Shown: positions 1 through 8,917 of the stretch, one piece after another
Layout of the letters: every line of letters begins with the position of its first letter
Position numbering within the stretch: position 1 is the stretch's first letter
Assembly: GCF_001715295.1 (NCBI RefSeq)
Contig: NZ_MDKB01000004.1
Coordinates: 1-64,000, forward strand
Source: Streptomyces griseus
Lineage (GTDB): Bacteria; Actinomycetota; Actinomycetes; Streptomycetales; Streptomycetaceae
Direction of reading: 5' to 3'
DNA: 64,000 nucleotides
The notes under the pieces: model-generated
The model's database searches: none
What the model was told of the DNA's origin: nothing
The model's input: the letters and a program-made list of their open reading frames with translations, nothing else
Program-made: the position numbers and the translations under genes

Positions 1-428
1 CCGGGCGCTTCCCTTCGTTCTTGCGTTTCCGACTCTATCAGACTCTTTCGCGTCCGATTCCCGGTCGAAGCGGGCTGCTTTCCAGTTCCTCGCTTTCGCG
101 TTTCCCTTTCCGGCGATTCCGACTCTATCAGCAATTTCCCTATTCCCTGACCAGGCCCCGCAGGCATGCGGAACCACAGTCGGAGATACAGTCTGCGCTT
201 GGGAGTCGCTGCCGTCCCCCGACTCGAGGTCGCGTTGGGGCCAGGCAGGAGTACGACAGTACAGGCACCGATGCGGCGAGGCAAATCCCGTGCGGTGCGC
301 CGTCGCTCTGTCAACCGGTTGCTCTCGGGCGGAACCGGGACTTCATATGACTTACTCTGCTGACCAGTACGCCGTCTTTCGTCAGTACGGCGGCGACACA
401 GAAATCTCCGCCCCCTGGGAGGCTCTCC
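1..428 (+). promoter_or_regulatory. Gene-free leader of crr-ptsI
   Basis: No convincing gene lies here; short frames are inconsistent with Streptomyces codon bias. The left third is pyrimidine-rich and carries a 15-nt direct repeat (separate entry). Near the gene, CAGTACGCCG (about 365-374) and CAGTACGGCG (about 385-394) form an imperfect direct repeat. A GACCAGT half-site at 362-368 resembles half of a DasR operator, but the other half is absent. I cannot place a -10/-35 pair with confidence. The ribosome binding site GGAGG at 418-422 serves crr. Confidence 0.5.
26..131. repeat. Direct repeat TTCCGACTCTATCAG, two copies 90 bp apart
   Basis: The 15-mer TTCCGACTCTATCAG occurs at 27-41 and again at 117-131. 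Both copies follow a T/C-rich tract (the second contains TTTCCCTTTCCGG). The block starts at the window edge, so more copies may lie to the left. The sequence is more AT-rich than its surroundings and is not translated in any convincing frame. Its role is unknown; it could be part of a leader or a regulatory array. Confidence 0.6.
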
Positions 429-878
429 ATGACCACAGTGACGTCCCCTCTTGCCGGCCGCGTCATCGGACTCACCGCGGTACCCGACCCGGTGTTCTCC
501 GGCGCGATGGTGGGACCCGGTACCGCCATCGACCCGGTGCGCGAGCCGTCCGAGGCCGTCTCGCCGGTCGACGGCATCGTCGTCTCCCTGCACCCGCACG
601 CCTTCGTGGTCGTGGACGACCGGGGACACGGGGTGCTCACGCATCTCGGCATCGACACGGTCCAGCTCAACGGCGAGGGCTTCGAGCTCCTCGTCAACAA
701 GGGGGACACGGTGACCCGTGGCCAGGGCATCGTGCGCTGGGACCCGGCAGGCGTGGAGGCGGCCGGCAAGTCGGCGATCTGTCCGGTCGTGGCGCTCGAA
801 GCCACTGCCGACTCCCTCTCCGAGGTCCTCGAGGACGGCGACGTGAAGGCCGGCGAGACCCTGTTCGGCTGGCAGTGA
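429..878 (+). CDS. crr: PTS glucose-family EIIA component (Crr)
   Basis: This 149-aa cytoplasmic protein is a single-domain EIIA of the glucose/GlcNAc family. It accepts phosphate from HPr and passes it to a membrane EIIB/EIIC permease; in Streptomyces the Crr protein serves N-acetylglucosamine uptake. The two conserved histidines are visible: H57 in HPHAFVV and the phospho-acceptor H72 in THLGIDTVQLNGEGF. Length matches the stand-alone Crr form (E. coli 169 aa). Start ATG 429 follows GGAGG at a good distance. It is followed by ptsI 100 bp downstream on the same strand, as in other streptomycetes, so the two are probably one transcription unit. No HPr or permease gene is in the window. Confidence 0.95.
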   Translation: MTTVTSPLAGRVIGLTAVPDPVFSGAMVGPGTAIDPVREPSEAVSPVDGIVVSLHPHAFVVVDDRGHGVLTHLGIDTVQLNGEGFELLVNKGDTVTRGQGIVRWDPAGVEAAGKSAICPVVALEATADSLSEVLEDGDVKAGETLFGWQ

Positions 879-978
879 CACCCTCGGCGAAGCAACACGC
901 CGACCAGGAGTCGCGGTAATCGGCCAGTTGGGCATCCACCGCGGCGGCGCCGCCGCCGCACAATCGGAGACGGGTGAA

Positions 979-2649
979 ATGGAGACAACGCTGCGAGGCG
1001 TCGGCGTGAGCCACGGGGTGGCGATCGGCGAGGTTCGGCACATGGGCACGGCGGTCCTGGAGCCGCCCGCCAAACAGATTCCCGCGGAGGAGGCCGAGCG
1101 CGAACAGGGGCGCGCCCGCCAGGCTGTGGAAGCTGTGGCCGCCGACCTGATTGCACGCGGCAATCTGGCGGGGGGCGAGGCTCAGCACGTGCTCGAGGCC
1201 CAGGCCATGATGGCGCAGGACCCCGAGCTCATCGCCGATGTGGAACGCCGTATCGCCGTGGGCAGCACCGCCGAGCGGGGCGTGTACGACGCGTTCGCCG
1301 CCTACCGGGCGCTGCTCGCCAACGCCGGGGAGTACCTCGCAGGGCGGGTCGCCGACCTCGACGACGTACGGAACCGGATCGTCGCACGGCTGCTCGGTGT
1401 CCCGATGCCGGGCGTGCCGGACAGCGACGAGCCGTACGTCCTGATCGCCCGTGACCTGGCTCCGGCGGACACGGCGCTGCTCGACCCTGCGCTCGTCCTG
1501 GGCTTCGTCACCGAGGAGGGCGGGCCGACCAGCCACAGCGCGATCCTCGCCCGGGCGCTCGGTGTGCCGGCGGTCGTCGCCCTCCCCGGAGCCGGGGAGA
1601 TCGCCGAGGGCACGGTCGTCGCGGTCGACGGCAGCACCGGCGAGATCTTCGTCGAACCGAGCGAGAGCAAGCGCTCGGAGATGCGGAGCGCCGCCGCGGC
1701 CCGCAAGGCGGCGCTGTCCGCCACGACCGGTCCCGGCGCCACGTCCGACGGTCACAAGGTTCCGCTGCTCGCCAATGTCGGCGGCCCCGGGGACGTGCCC
1801 GCGGCGGTGGAGGCCGGGGCGGAGGGCGTCGGGCTCTTCCGTACGGAGTTCCTGTTCCTGGACGACAGCGAGCGGGCGCCGTCCGAGGAGAAGCAGGTCG
1901 CCGCGTACCGCGCGGTGCTGGAGGCGTTCCCCGAGGGGCGCGTCGTGGTGCGCGTGCTGGACGCCGGGGCGGACAAGCCGCTGGCCTTCCTGACCCCGGC
2001 GGACGAGCCGAACCCCGCGCTCGGTGTCCGCGGTCTGCGCAGTCTGCTCGACCACCCCGACGTCCTGCGCACCCAGCTGACGGCGCTGTCCAAGGCGGCC
2101 GAGGGACTGCCGGTGTACCTCGAGGTCATGGCCCCGATGGTGGCCGACCGCGCCGACGCCAGGGCGTTCGCGGACGCCTGCCGGGAGGCCGGGCTGGAGG
2201 CGAAGTTCGGTGCGATGGTGGAGATCCCGTCCGCCGCACTGCGAGCGCGCTCCCTCCTGCAGGAGGTGGAGTTCCTCTCGCTGGGCACCAACGACCTGGC
2301 GCAGTACACCTTCGCGGCCGACCGTCAGGTGGGAGCCGTGTCCCGGCTGCAGGACCCTTGGCAGCCCGCCCTCCTGGATCTGGTCGCGCTGTCGGCCGAA
2401 GCCGCCAGGGCCGAGGGCAAGAGCTGCGGTGTCTGCGGTGAGGCCGCCTCGGACCCGCTGCTCGCCTGTGTGCTGACCGGACTCGGCGTCACCTCCCTCT
2501 CCATGGGTGCCGCGTCCATCCCCTACGTGCGCGCGACGCTCGCGAAGCACACGCTGGCGCAGTGTGAGCGCGCCGCGTCCGCCGCGCGGGCGGCGGACTC
2601 CGCCGAGGAGGCGCGCCTCGCCGCCCAGGCGGTGCTGTCGGGCGAATAG
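979..2649 (+). CDS. ptsI: PTS Enzyme I (phosphoenolpyruvate-protein phosphotransferase)
   Basis: Enzyme I starts the sugar PTS by autophosphorylating from PEP and phosphorylating HPr. The 556-aa product has the family order: N-terminal HPr-binding/phosphohistidine domain with the active-site histidine H186 in GGPTSHSAILAR, then the PEP-utilising TIM barrel with GLFRTEFLF, the FSLGTNDLAQYTFA-type segment (here FLSLGTNDLAQYTFAADR) and the C-terminal CGVCGEAASDP loop carrying the catalytic Cys. I chose ATG 979 because GGAGACGGG lies just upstream and METTLRGVGVSHG matches the usual N-terminus; an in-frame upstream start at 928 would add 17 unlikely residues. A perfect hairpin follows the stop codon. 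Confidence 0.95.
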   Translation: METTLRGVGVSHGVAIGEVRHMGTAVLEPPAKQIPAEEAEREQGRARQAVEAVAADLIARGNLAGGEAQHVLEAQAMMAQDPELIADVERRIAVGSTAERGVYDAFAAYRALLANAGEYLAGRVADLDDVRNRIVARLLGVPMPGVPDSDEPYVLIARDLAPADTALLDPALVLGFVTEEGGPTSHSAILARALGVPAVVALPGAGEIAEGTVVAVDGSTGEIFVEPSESKRSEMRSAAAARKAALSATTGPGATSDGHKVPLLANVGGPGDVPAAVEAGAEGVGLFRTEFLFLDDSERAPSEEKQVAAYRAVLEAFPEGRVVVRVLDAGADKPLAFLTPADEPNPALGVRGLRSLLDHPDVLRTQLTALSKAAEGLPVYLEVMAPMVADRADARAFADACREAGLEAKFGAMVEIPSAALRARSLLQEVEFLSLGTNDLAQYTFAADRQVGAVSRLQDPWQPALLDLVALSAEAARAEGKSCGVCGEAASDPLLACVLTGLGVTSLSMGAASIPYVRATLAKHTLAQCERAASAARAADSAEEARLAAQAVLSGE

Positions 2650-2654
2650 GTCCG

Positions 2655-2685
2655 GACGGTCGGCGCGCGGCGCGCGCCGACCGTC
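2655..2685 (+). terminator. Hairpin terminator after ptsI
   Basis: Perfect 14-bp inverted repeat, GACGGTCGGCGCGC (2655-2668) with its complement at 2672-2685 and a 3-nt loop, starting 5 nt after the ptsI stop. There is no U-tract, as is usual for Streptomyces. It sits between convergent genes and may act on both strands. Confidence 0.8.
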
Positions 2686-2738
2686 TCCGGAGTGGAAGGG
2701 GGTTTCCGCCGGTCACGGCGGGAGCCCCCTTCGGCGTG

Positions 2739-3701
2739 TCAGGGGTGCTCCCCCGGTTCGTCGGCGCCGAGGTCGAAACCCGCGAGGTACTCGACGCCGG
2801 GCTCCGGTGGTACGGCTTCGCCCGTGCCGGCATCGGTGCAGTAGGCGCTGAAGACCTCTCCGGCCGTGAGGGGGGCGAGACCGCCGCGGGCCAGGCGCCA
2901 GCCGTGCACCCGGTCCGGGCGGTGCGGGACGCTGGTGCGCAGGACGACACCGGCCGGGGCGCCGAGCGCGACGCCCACGGCGAGCACGGTGGTGAACTCG
3001 GTCCCCTCCGAGGCATCGGGACGGGCGTGGCCGCCCGTCTCCTGGGTGAGGTGAAGGACCGCGAGGAGCTGTTCGTGCTCCGTGGGGGTGCTGCAGACCA
3101 CGTGGTGGGTGCCGGCGCCGGCCGTCTCCAGCAGCCTCGCCAGGAGGTGGGAGGCCCGGTCGAAGGCGGCGCGCCCGACGTCCTGTCCGCAGTCCGCGCA
3201 GTCCCCGAGGCCGGCCAGGAGCATCGTGGCGTACTCCCAGGTCGCCCGGCGGACGGCTCGGGAGACGAGCAGCGTGATCAGTGCGTCGACGGGCTGGCCC
3301 GTGTACGCCACGGTGGCGCCCGTGGCGGCGACTTCGGCGGTGAAGCGGCTGCGGCTCCCGCGCTCGTCGGGGTCGAGGCCGGATTCCCGGCAGAAGTCCG
3401 CGTAGTCCTCGGGGTCGAAGAGGGCGACCGTGGTGTGCATGCCCTGCGCGGCGAGTGTCCTGAGCAGGCCTTCGACCTGCTGGAGGTAGACGGTGTGGTC
3501 GTCGAAGGCGAAGCTGCGGTAGCGGCGCATCGTCGCGAAGTCCTCGGCGTCGACCAGGAGGCCGACGGTGGTGGGCGCTTCGCGGCGCAGCGTGCGTCGC
3601 AGGGAGGTGCCGGGCCGGTGCCGCCCGTGGCCGGTCCGCCTGCCGTGCTCGGCCCGCCCGACAGGCTCGGCCGTGTTCTTCGTCCGCCCGGTGTACGCCA
3701 T
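2739..3701 (-). CDS. Conserved hypothetical protein, function unknown
   Basis: A 320-aa soluble protein that I do not recognise. The N-terminus is basic (MAYTGRTKN, then RRTGHGRHRP), the middle begins with VGLLVDAEDFATMRRY and contains ALFDPEDYADFC, and a CADCGQD motif near the middle could bind metal. There is no signal peptide or membrane segment. Start ATG 3701 was chosen because AGGGGGACTC precedes it; an upstream start at 3758 lacks such a site. It lies 72 bp downstream of the acetoacetyl-CoA synthetase gene on the same strand and converges on ptsI. I recall a similar unknown gene beside ptsI in other streptomycetes, but nothing in the sequence links it to the PTS. Confidence 0.75.
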   Translation of the reverse strand: MAYTGRTKNTAEPVGRAEHGRRTGHGRHRPGTSLRRTLRREAPTTVGLLVDAEDFATMRRYRSFAFDDHTVYLQQVEGLLRTLAAQGMHTTVALFDPEDYADFCRESGLDPDERGSRSRFTAEVAATGATVAYTGQPVDALITLLVSRAVRRATWEYATMLLAGLGDCADCGQDVGRAAFDRASHLLARLLETAGAGTHHVVCSTPTEHEQLLAVLHLTQETGGHARPDASEGTEFTTVLAVGVALGAPAGVVLRTSVPHRPDRVHGWRLARGGLAPLTAGEVFSAYCTDAGTGEAVPPEPGVEYLAGFDLGADEPGEHP

Positions 3702-3773
3702 GAGTCCCCCTGTGCATGGTGATCGATGCTCACTCAGCGTAATCAGGGGGACTGACAACGGCCTTCCGGCGGG

Positions 3774-5750
3774 TCAGCGGCGTTCGCGGGCCAGTGCTTC
3801 GTAGAAGTGGAGGAGTTCCAGGTTGTCGACGGAGCCCGGGTTGACCGCCTTGTCCAGGTCTGCTCCCTGGAGGAGCCGCTTGACCGGCACCTCGATGCGC
3901 TTGCCCGTGAGGGTGTGCGGGATGCCGGGGACCTCGATGATCTCGTCCGGTACGTGGCGCGGGGACAGGTGCTCGCGGATCGTCCGCTTGACGCGGTCGC
4001 GGAGTGCGTCGTCGAGCGTGGCGCCCTGAGCGAGGTGGACGAAGAGCGGCATCCAGTAGCCTCCGTCGGGCTCCTCGATGCCCACGACGAGGGACTCCCG
4101 GATCTCGGGGAGCCGTTCCACGGCCTCGTAGATGTCGGCGGATCCCATCCGCACACCCTGCCGGTTGAGCGTGGAGTCGGATCGGCCGTGGATGATGACC
4201 GAGCCTCGGTCGGTGAGGGTGATCCAGTCCCCGTGGCGCCAGACGCCGGGGTACATGTCGAAGTAGCTGTCGTGGTAGCGGCTGCCGTCGGGGTCATTCC
4301 AGAAGCGGATCGGCATGGACGGCAGCGGGTTCGTGACGACGAGCTCGCCGACCTCGCCGATCAGTGGTTCGCCCGCGGGGTCGTAGGACCGCAGGTCCGT
4401 ACCGAGGCAGGGGGCCTGCAGTTCCCCGATGTGCACGGGCAGGGTGGGCACCGCTCCGGCGAAGCAGCTGCACACGTCCGTGCCGCCGCTGACGGAGGCG
4501 ATCCAGAGGTCGTCGGCCACCTCGTCGTGGAGCCAGCGGAAGCCGTCGGGCGGCAGGGGGGAGCCGGTGGTGGCGACGCACTGGACACGGCTGAGGTCGT
4601 GGTCACGGCCGGGGTGAACGCCGGCCTTCCGGCACGCCATGACATAGGCGGCGGAGGTGCCGAAGAGGGTCGCGCCGGTCTGTTCGGCGACGCGCCACTG
4701 GGCGCTGATGTCCGGGTGGCCGGGGCTGCCGTCGTACAGCACGACGGTGGTGCCGGTGAGGAGGCCGGAGACAAGGAAGTTCCACATCATCCAGCCGGTG
4801 GAGGTGTACCAGAAGAAGCGGTCCTCGGGGCCGAGGTCGCAGTGCAGGCCGATCTGCTTGAGGTGTTCGAGGAGGATGCCGCCCTGCGACTGGACGAGCG
4901 CCTTCGGAAGTCCGGTGGTGCCGGAGGAGTACAGCACCCACAGCGGGTGCTCGAAGGGGACCTGTTCGAAGACCGGTTCGGGGTCGGAGGCGGTGAGGGC
5001 GGACCATTCGAGGGCTCCCTCGGGCGCGTCCGTCCCCAGGAGCGGGATGTGGACGACGGCACGCAGGGTGGGGAGTTCGCGGCGGAGTTCGGCAACGGTG
5101 CCGGCGCGGTCGTGCTCCTTGCCTCCGTAGCGGTAGCCGTCGACGGCGAACAGCACGACGGGCTCGACCTGCTGGAAGCGGTCGAGGACGCTGCGGGCGC
5201 CGAAGTCGGGGGCGCAGGAGGTCCATACGCCGCCGACCGCCGCGGTGGCGAGGAGGGCGACGACGGCCTGCGGGATGTTGGGCAGGTATCCGCTGACCCG
5301 GTCGCCGGGGGTGACACCGAGGGCGCGGAGTTCGGCGGCGAGCGAGGCGGTCTGGCGCCGGAGCTCGGACCAGCTGACGGAGACCTGGGTGTGCGTCTCG
5401 TCGACGTACACCAGGGCGGGGGCGTCCGCGCGCAGCGGGTCGTCGGCGGTGCGCAGGGCGTGCTGGGCGTAGTTGAGGGTGGAGCCGGGGAACCACTGGG
5501 CGCCGGGCATGGAGCGGTCGCCGGTCACGCGCTCGTACGGGGTGGAGAAGCGTACGTCGAACCAGTCGGCGACGGCCGCCCAGAAGCTGTCGAGCTCGTC
5601 GACGGACCAGCGGTGCAGCGCCGCGTAACCGCCGTCGGCCGGTGCCCCGTACCGGCCCGCCGCCCAGCGTTGGAAGCGGGTGACGGCAGCGGCCTCGACG
5701 CGTTCGGGGTCGGGCTGCCAGAGGGGGGCTTCGCCGGCTGCTGAGGTCAT
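3774..5750 (-). CDS. Acetoacetyl-CoA synthetase (acetoacetate-CoA ligase)
   Basis: ATP-dependent activation of acetoacetate to acetoacetyl-CoA in the cytosol, used in ketone-body and short-chain fatty-acid metabolism. The 658-aa length is typical for this acyl-CoA synthetase subgroup. Visible motifs are the AMP-binding loop YSSGTTGLPKALVQ (about residues 271-284), the WYTSTGWMMWNFL segment characteristic of acetoacetyl-CoA rather than acetyl-CoA synthetases, HGRSDSTLNRQGVRMG in the hinge, and the C-terminal TLTGKRIEVPVK with the catalytic lysine near 616. ATG 5750 has GGGAGC just upstream (minus strand). It is divergent from the GH31 gene and followed by the unknown gene at 2739-3701, which may be co-transcribed. 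Confidence 0.93.
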   Translation of the reverse strand: MTSAAGEAPLWQPDPERVEAAAVTRFQRWAAGRYGAPADGGYAALHRWSVDELDSFWAAVADWFDVRFSTPYERVTGDRSMPGAQWFPGSTLNYAQHALRTADDPLRADAPALVYVDETHTQVSVSWSELRRQTASLAAELRALGVTPGDRVSGYLPNIPQAVVALLATAAVGGVWTSCAPDFGARSVLDRFQQVEPVVLFAVDGYRYGGKEHDRAGTVAELRRELPTLRAVVHIPLLGTDAPEGALEWSALTASDPEPVFEQVPFEHPLWVLYSSGTTGLPKALVQSQGGILLEHLKQIGLHCDLGPEDRFFWYTSTGWMMWNFLVSGLLTGTTVVLYDGSPGHPDISAQWRVAEQTGATLFGTSAAYVMACRKAGVHPGRDHDLSRVQCVATTGSPLPPDGFRWLHDEVADDLWIASVSGGTDVCSCFAGAVPTLPVHIGELQAPCLGTDLRSYDPAGEPLIGEVGELVVTNPLPSMPIRFWNDPDGSRYHDSYFDMYPGVWRHGDWITLTDRGSVIIHGRSDSTLNRQGVRMGSADIYEAVERLPEIRESLVVGIEEPDGGYWMPLFVHLAQGATLDDALRDRVKRTIREHLSPRHVPDEIIEVPGIPHTLTGKRIEVPVKRLLQGADLDKAVNPGSVDNLELLHFYEALARERR

Positions 5751-5990
5751 GGGGGCTCCCTGGCCTTTCGGGTACGCGGGTGTGCGTGCGTCGCGCGCAC
5801 GGGCTGGGGTGTGCGCGTGAGCGGCATCCCGGACGATGCCATGTGATCGTCTTTCGCACCAGGGTCCAGCTCCCATGGCCGCGTGTCCGGCTGTGTGGTG
5901 CGGCCACAGGTGGGTGGTGCGGTGCGGGCGCAGATGAACGGAAGCTGAACGGCGTCCGTTCCGTGCCGGGCGGATGGCAGGGTGGCCCGC

Positions 5991-8354
5991 ATGGATGGTC
6001 GTGACCTGGTGCGCTCGGTGAGACTGGTCGGTTCCGTACGGGGGATGCGTACGCTGCGTTCGGCCTGGCGGCGCCGGCGCGTGGACGCGCGGGCGCCGGT
6101 TCGGCGGGGTGCGGAGCGTGCGCGGGTGCCCGGCCTGCTGGTGAGTGCGGAGCCGGGGCCGGGCGGGGGCACGGTGCGGTTCGCCCGCTCGGAGCTGCGG
6201 ATCCGGGTGTGTGCCGGCGGCGCGGTGTTCTGGTCCTGGGACGGCGCCGGGCCGCTGCCGTCGTACGCGGTGCCGGAGGACGTGCCGGAGCCGGATCCGC
6301 GGGCGGAGCTGGAGCCGGACACGAACGGTGGCTGGCAGGTCGTGTCGGAGCGGCTGACGGTGGCGGTGTCGCGGCGCGGGGCGGTGGAGCTGCGCACCCC
6401 GGGTGGGGTGCTGCTGCGCCGCGAGCTGCCGCCGCGCTGGTGGGAGCCCGTGGAAGGGGGTGTGGCGCGGTGGGTGCAGCAGTCCGAGGTGCCGGCCGAC
6501 GCGCGGTTCTTCGGGCTGGGCGCGCGGGCGGGGGGCCCGCGGCTTCGGGAGGGGTCGTACCGGTTGTGGAACACCGGTACGGGCGTCCCGTCCGGGTACG
6601 GGGAGGATCCGGGGTCGCTGACGATGCCGGTCCAGGTGGTGGTGTCGGACGCCGGCACCCATCTGGCGTTCCACGACAGCACGTGGCCGGGCCGGGTGAC
6701 GCTGCGCGAGGGCGAGGAGGGCGCGGGCTCCGGCCATGACCGGCCGGGGACCTGTGAGGTGCGGATGGAGGGGGGTCCGCTGCGGTGCTGGGTGGTCGTC
6801 GGCACGCCGGCCAGGGTGCTGCAGGGCTGGACCGCGCTGACCGGTGCGCCCGCGGTGCCGCCTTCGTGGGCGCTGGGTCCGCAGCACGCCAGGCCGGGCG
6901 CGGGGGGTGAGCGCGAGGTCCGGGAGGTCGTGGCCGGGTACCGGGAGCGTGGTCTGCCGCTCTCGGGGCTGCATCTGGGCCGCGGCCACCTGGCGGGCCA
7001 TCAGGTGTTCACGGTGGACCGCGGCGGGTTTCCCGGTCTGCCCCGGCTGGCGAAGGAGCTGTACGAGGAGGGCGTCCGGCTGGTCGCGGTGGTGGATCCG
7101 GCGGTCCGGGCGTCGCCGGGCAACGCGGTGTTCGACGCCGGAGCGGCGGTGGGGGCGGCCGGCGCGTTCGTCCGGGACGCGTGGGGCCGTCCGGTGCGGA
7201 GCGAGGGGTGGGCGGGCGAGTGCGTCCATCCGGACTTCACCGATCCGCAGGTGCGGGAGTGGTGGGGGACGTGGTACGAGGACTGTCTGGGCCAGGGATT
7301 CTCCGGGGTGTGGCACGACGGGGACGAGCCGGTGTCGTTCGCCGCGTTCGGCGATCCGTCGCTGCCGCGTTCGGCACGGCACTCGCTGGAGGGGCGGGGC
7401 GGGGATCACCGCGAGGCGCACAACGTGTACGGCCTCGCCATGGCGCGGGCCGGTCATGAGGGGCTGCGCCGGCTGCGGCCGGACGAGCGGCCGTTCCTCC
7501 TCTCCCGTTCCGGGTGGGCGGGGATGCAGCGCTACGGCGGTACGTGGGGGGAGGTGGGCACCGGGTGGCCGGGGCTGCGGGCCTCGCTGGCCATGGTCCT
7601 CGGTCTCGGGTTGTGCGGGGTGCCGTACGCGGGGCCCGACGTCGGGGGGTCGGAGGGCACACCGTCGCCCGAGCTGTACCTGCGGTGGTTCCAGCTGGGC
7701 GCGTATCTTCCCTTGTTCCGGACGCGTGCGGCCCTCGGGACGGGGCGGCGGGAGCCGTGGGAGTTCGGCCCGGAGGTGCTGGCGCACGCGAGGTCGGCCC
7801 TGGAGGAGCGGGAGCGGCTGCGCCCGTACTTCGGGACGCTGGCGCAGCTGGCCCGCCTGACGGGCGCGCCGTACGTGCGGCCGGTGTGGTGGGAGGCGCC
7901 CGGGGACCGGGCGCTGCGGGACTGCGAGGACGCGTTTCTGCTGGGTGACGCCTTGCTGGTGGCCCCGGTACTGGAGAGCGGGGTGGACAGGAGAAGCGTG
8001 CGGCTGCCCGAAGGGCGTTGGTACGACACGGTCACCGGCCAGGCGTTCGAGGGTCCTGGGCGGGTCGTGCTGGATGCCCCCGTGTCCCGGATCCCGGTGC
8101 TGGCGCGGGCGGGTTCCGTGCTGTTGGTACGGGGTGCGGACGGGCGGCCGGAACTGGAGGTCTGGGCGCCCGTGGCGGGCCGGACCGGGGGTGGCACGGT
8201 CGTGGGTGACGTGGGTGACGGGTGGGCGCGGGCGGATGTGGAGCGGTACACGTCGCGGCTCGTGGACGGGTGCGTGGTGGTGGAGCGGGACGGCGGGGAG
8301 CGGGTGCCGTATCCGGTCCGTGTGCGGGGACTGCCGTCGGCGCGTCAGCGGTAG
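5991..8354 (+). CDS. Glycoside hydrolase family 31 (alpha-glucosidase/xylosidase type)
   Basis: A 787-aa GH31 enzyme expected to release alpha-linked glucose or xylose by a retaining mechanism. No signal peptide is seen, so it is probably intracellular. The nucleophile motif is GVWHDGDEP, with D443 at the position of Asp in the usual WxDMNE. The second motif begins SRSGWAGMQRYGGTWGEVG: where family members have an acid/base Asp in a WxGDN-like stretch, this protein is one residue shorter and has E521. The downstream GVPYAGPDVGG and LYLRWFQLGAYLPLFR are typical of the family. Start is uncertain: ATG 5991 with GGTGG upstream, or GTG 5982. The 3' end overlaps the convergent Nudix gene by 10 bp. 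Confidence 0.85.
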   Translation: MDGRDLVRSVRLVGSVRGMRTLRSAWRRRRVDARAPVRRGAERARVPGLLVSAEPGPGGGTVRFARSELRIRVCAGGAVFWSWDGAGPLPSYAVPEDVPEPDPRAELEPDTNGGWQVVSERLTVAVSRRGAVELRTPGGVLLRRELPPRWWEPVEGGVARWVQQSEVPADARFFGLGARAGGPRLREGSYRLWNTGTGVPSGYGEDPGSLTMPVQVVVSDAGTHLAFHDSTWPGRVTLREGEEGAGSGHDRPGTCEVRMEGGPLRCWVVVGTPARVLQGWTALTGAPAVPPSWALGPQHARPGAGGEREVREVVAGYRERGLPLSGLHLGRGHLAGHQVFTVDRGGFPGLPRLAKELYEEGVRLVAVVDPAVRASPGNAVFDAGAAVGAAGAFVRDAWGRPVRSEGWAGECVHPDFTDPQVREWWGTWYEDCLGQGFSGVWHDGDEPVSFAAFGDPSLPRSARHSLEGRGGDHREAHNVYGLAMARAGHEGLRRLRPDERPFLLSRSGWAGMQRYGGTWGEVGTGWPGLRASLAMVLGLGLCGVPYAGPDVGGSEGTPSPELYLRWFQLGAYLPLFRTRAALGTGRREPWEFGPEVLAHARSALEERERLRPYFGTLAQLARLTGAPYVRPVWWEAPGDRALRDCEDAFLLGDALLVAPVLESGVDRRSVRLPEGRWYDTVTGQAFEGPGRVVLDAPVSRIPVLARAGSVLLVRGADGRPELEVWAPVAGRTGGGTVVGDVGDGWARADVERYTSRLVDGCVVVERDGGERVPYPVRVRGLPSARQR

Positions 8355-8842
8355 CGGCCGGCGAACCAGGCGCGTACGGCTTCCGTGTGCAGGGGGAAGG
8401 CGAGGGTCCCGGGGGCGTGGAGCAGGGTGTGGCCCGCGGTCTCGTCCGTCGGCGCGGAGGGCGGGAGGGTGTCGGCGGGCCGGGGCGGGAGCAGACCGAA
8501 CAGCAGGAGGTGGCCGTCGGGTGAGCTGAGGGCGTCGGCGAGCCGCACGTCCGTCCTGTCGGCCTCGATACCGGTTTCCTCGCGCAGTTCCCGTACGACG
8601 GCGTGGCGCCAGTCCTCGCGGTCGTCGATGTATCCGCCCGGGAGTGCGAGGCCGCCCCGATGCGGCGGGACGGTGCGGGTGATGACGACGAGTCCGGGGC
8701 CCTGGGGGCCGGTGACGGGCAGCAGGGCGACGGCCACCGGCAGCGGATTGCGGTAGGCGGTGCGGCCGCAGGACGTGCAGGTGCGGGGCCAGGCGTGGTC
8801 GGCGTACGGAGCTCCGCAGAAGCCGCAGTGGGAGTCCTTCAC
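8345..8842 (-). CDS. Nudix hydrolase with N-terminal zinc ribbon
   Basis: A 165-aa protein of the NADH-pyrophosphatase-like Nudix group. A four-cysteine zinc ribbon comes first (CGFCG and CTSCG, residues about 6-27). The complete Nudix box follows, GGYIDDRED through RELREETGIE, fitting Gx5Ex7REUxEExGU. Such enzymes hydrolyse nucleoside-diphosphate-linked substrates; the actual substrate cannot be read from sequence. I prefer GTG 8842 because AAGGAC lies 6-10 nt upstream; a GTG at 8857 is the alternative and lacks a clear site. It converges on the GH31 gene and is divergent from the dipeptidase gene over a 75-bp promoter region. Confidence 0.87.
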   Translation of the reverse strand: MKDSHCGFCGAPYADHAWPRTCTSCGRTAYRNPLPVAVALLPVTGPQGPGLVVITRTVPPHRGGLALPGGYIDDREDWRHAVVRELREETGIEADRTDVRLADALSSPDGHLLLFGLLPPRPADTLPPSAPTDETAGHTLLHAPGTLAFPLHTEAVRAWFAGRYR

Positions 8843-8917
8843 GGGCAGGTCCTTCACGGGCGGACTGTATCCGATCACTCTTCTCCTGCGGCCCCGGAAC
8901 TGATAGACGGTGTGCCC

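Noticed and set aside
362..368. GACCAGT as a DasR site for crr
   Set aside because: Only one half matches; the other eight positions of the consensus are not there.
694..2550. Long antisense open frame opposite ptsI
   Set aside because: High GC makes long stop-free frames on the opposite strand; its translation is low-complexity and has no family signature, whereas ptsI is certain.
5936..5961. GAACGGA/TCCGTTC inverted repeat upstream of the GH31 gene as an operator
   Set aside because: Arms of only 7 bp in a very GC-rich promoter region and no regulator gene nearby; too weak to call.
5751..7787. Upstream extension of the acetoacetyl-CoA synthetase frame
   Set aside because: It runs antisense to the GH31 gene; the protein family starts near MTSAAGEA with a good ribosome site at 5750.
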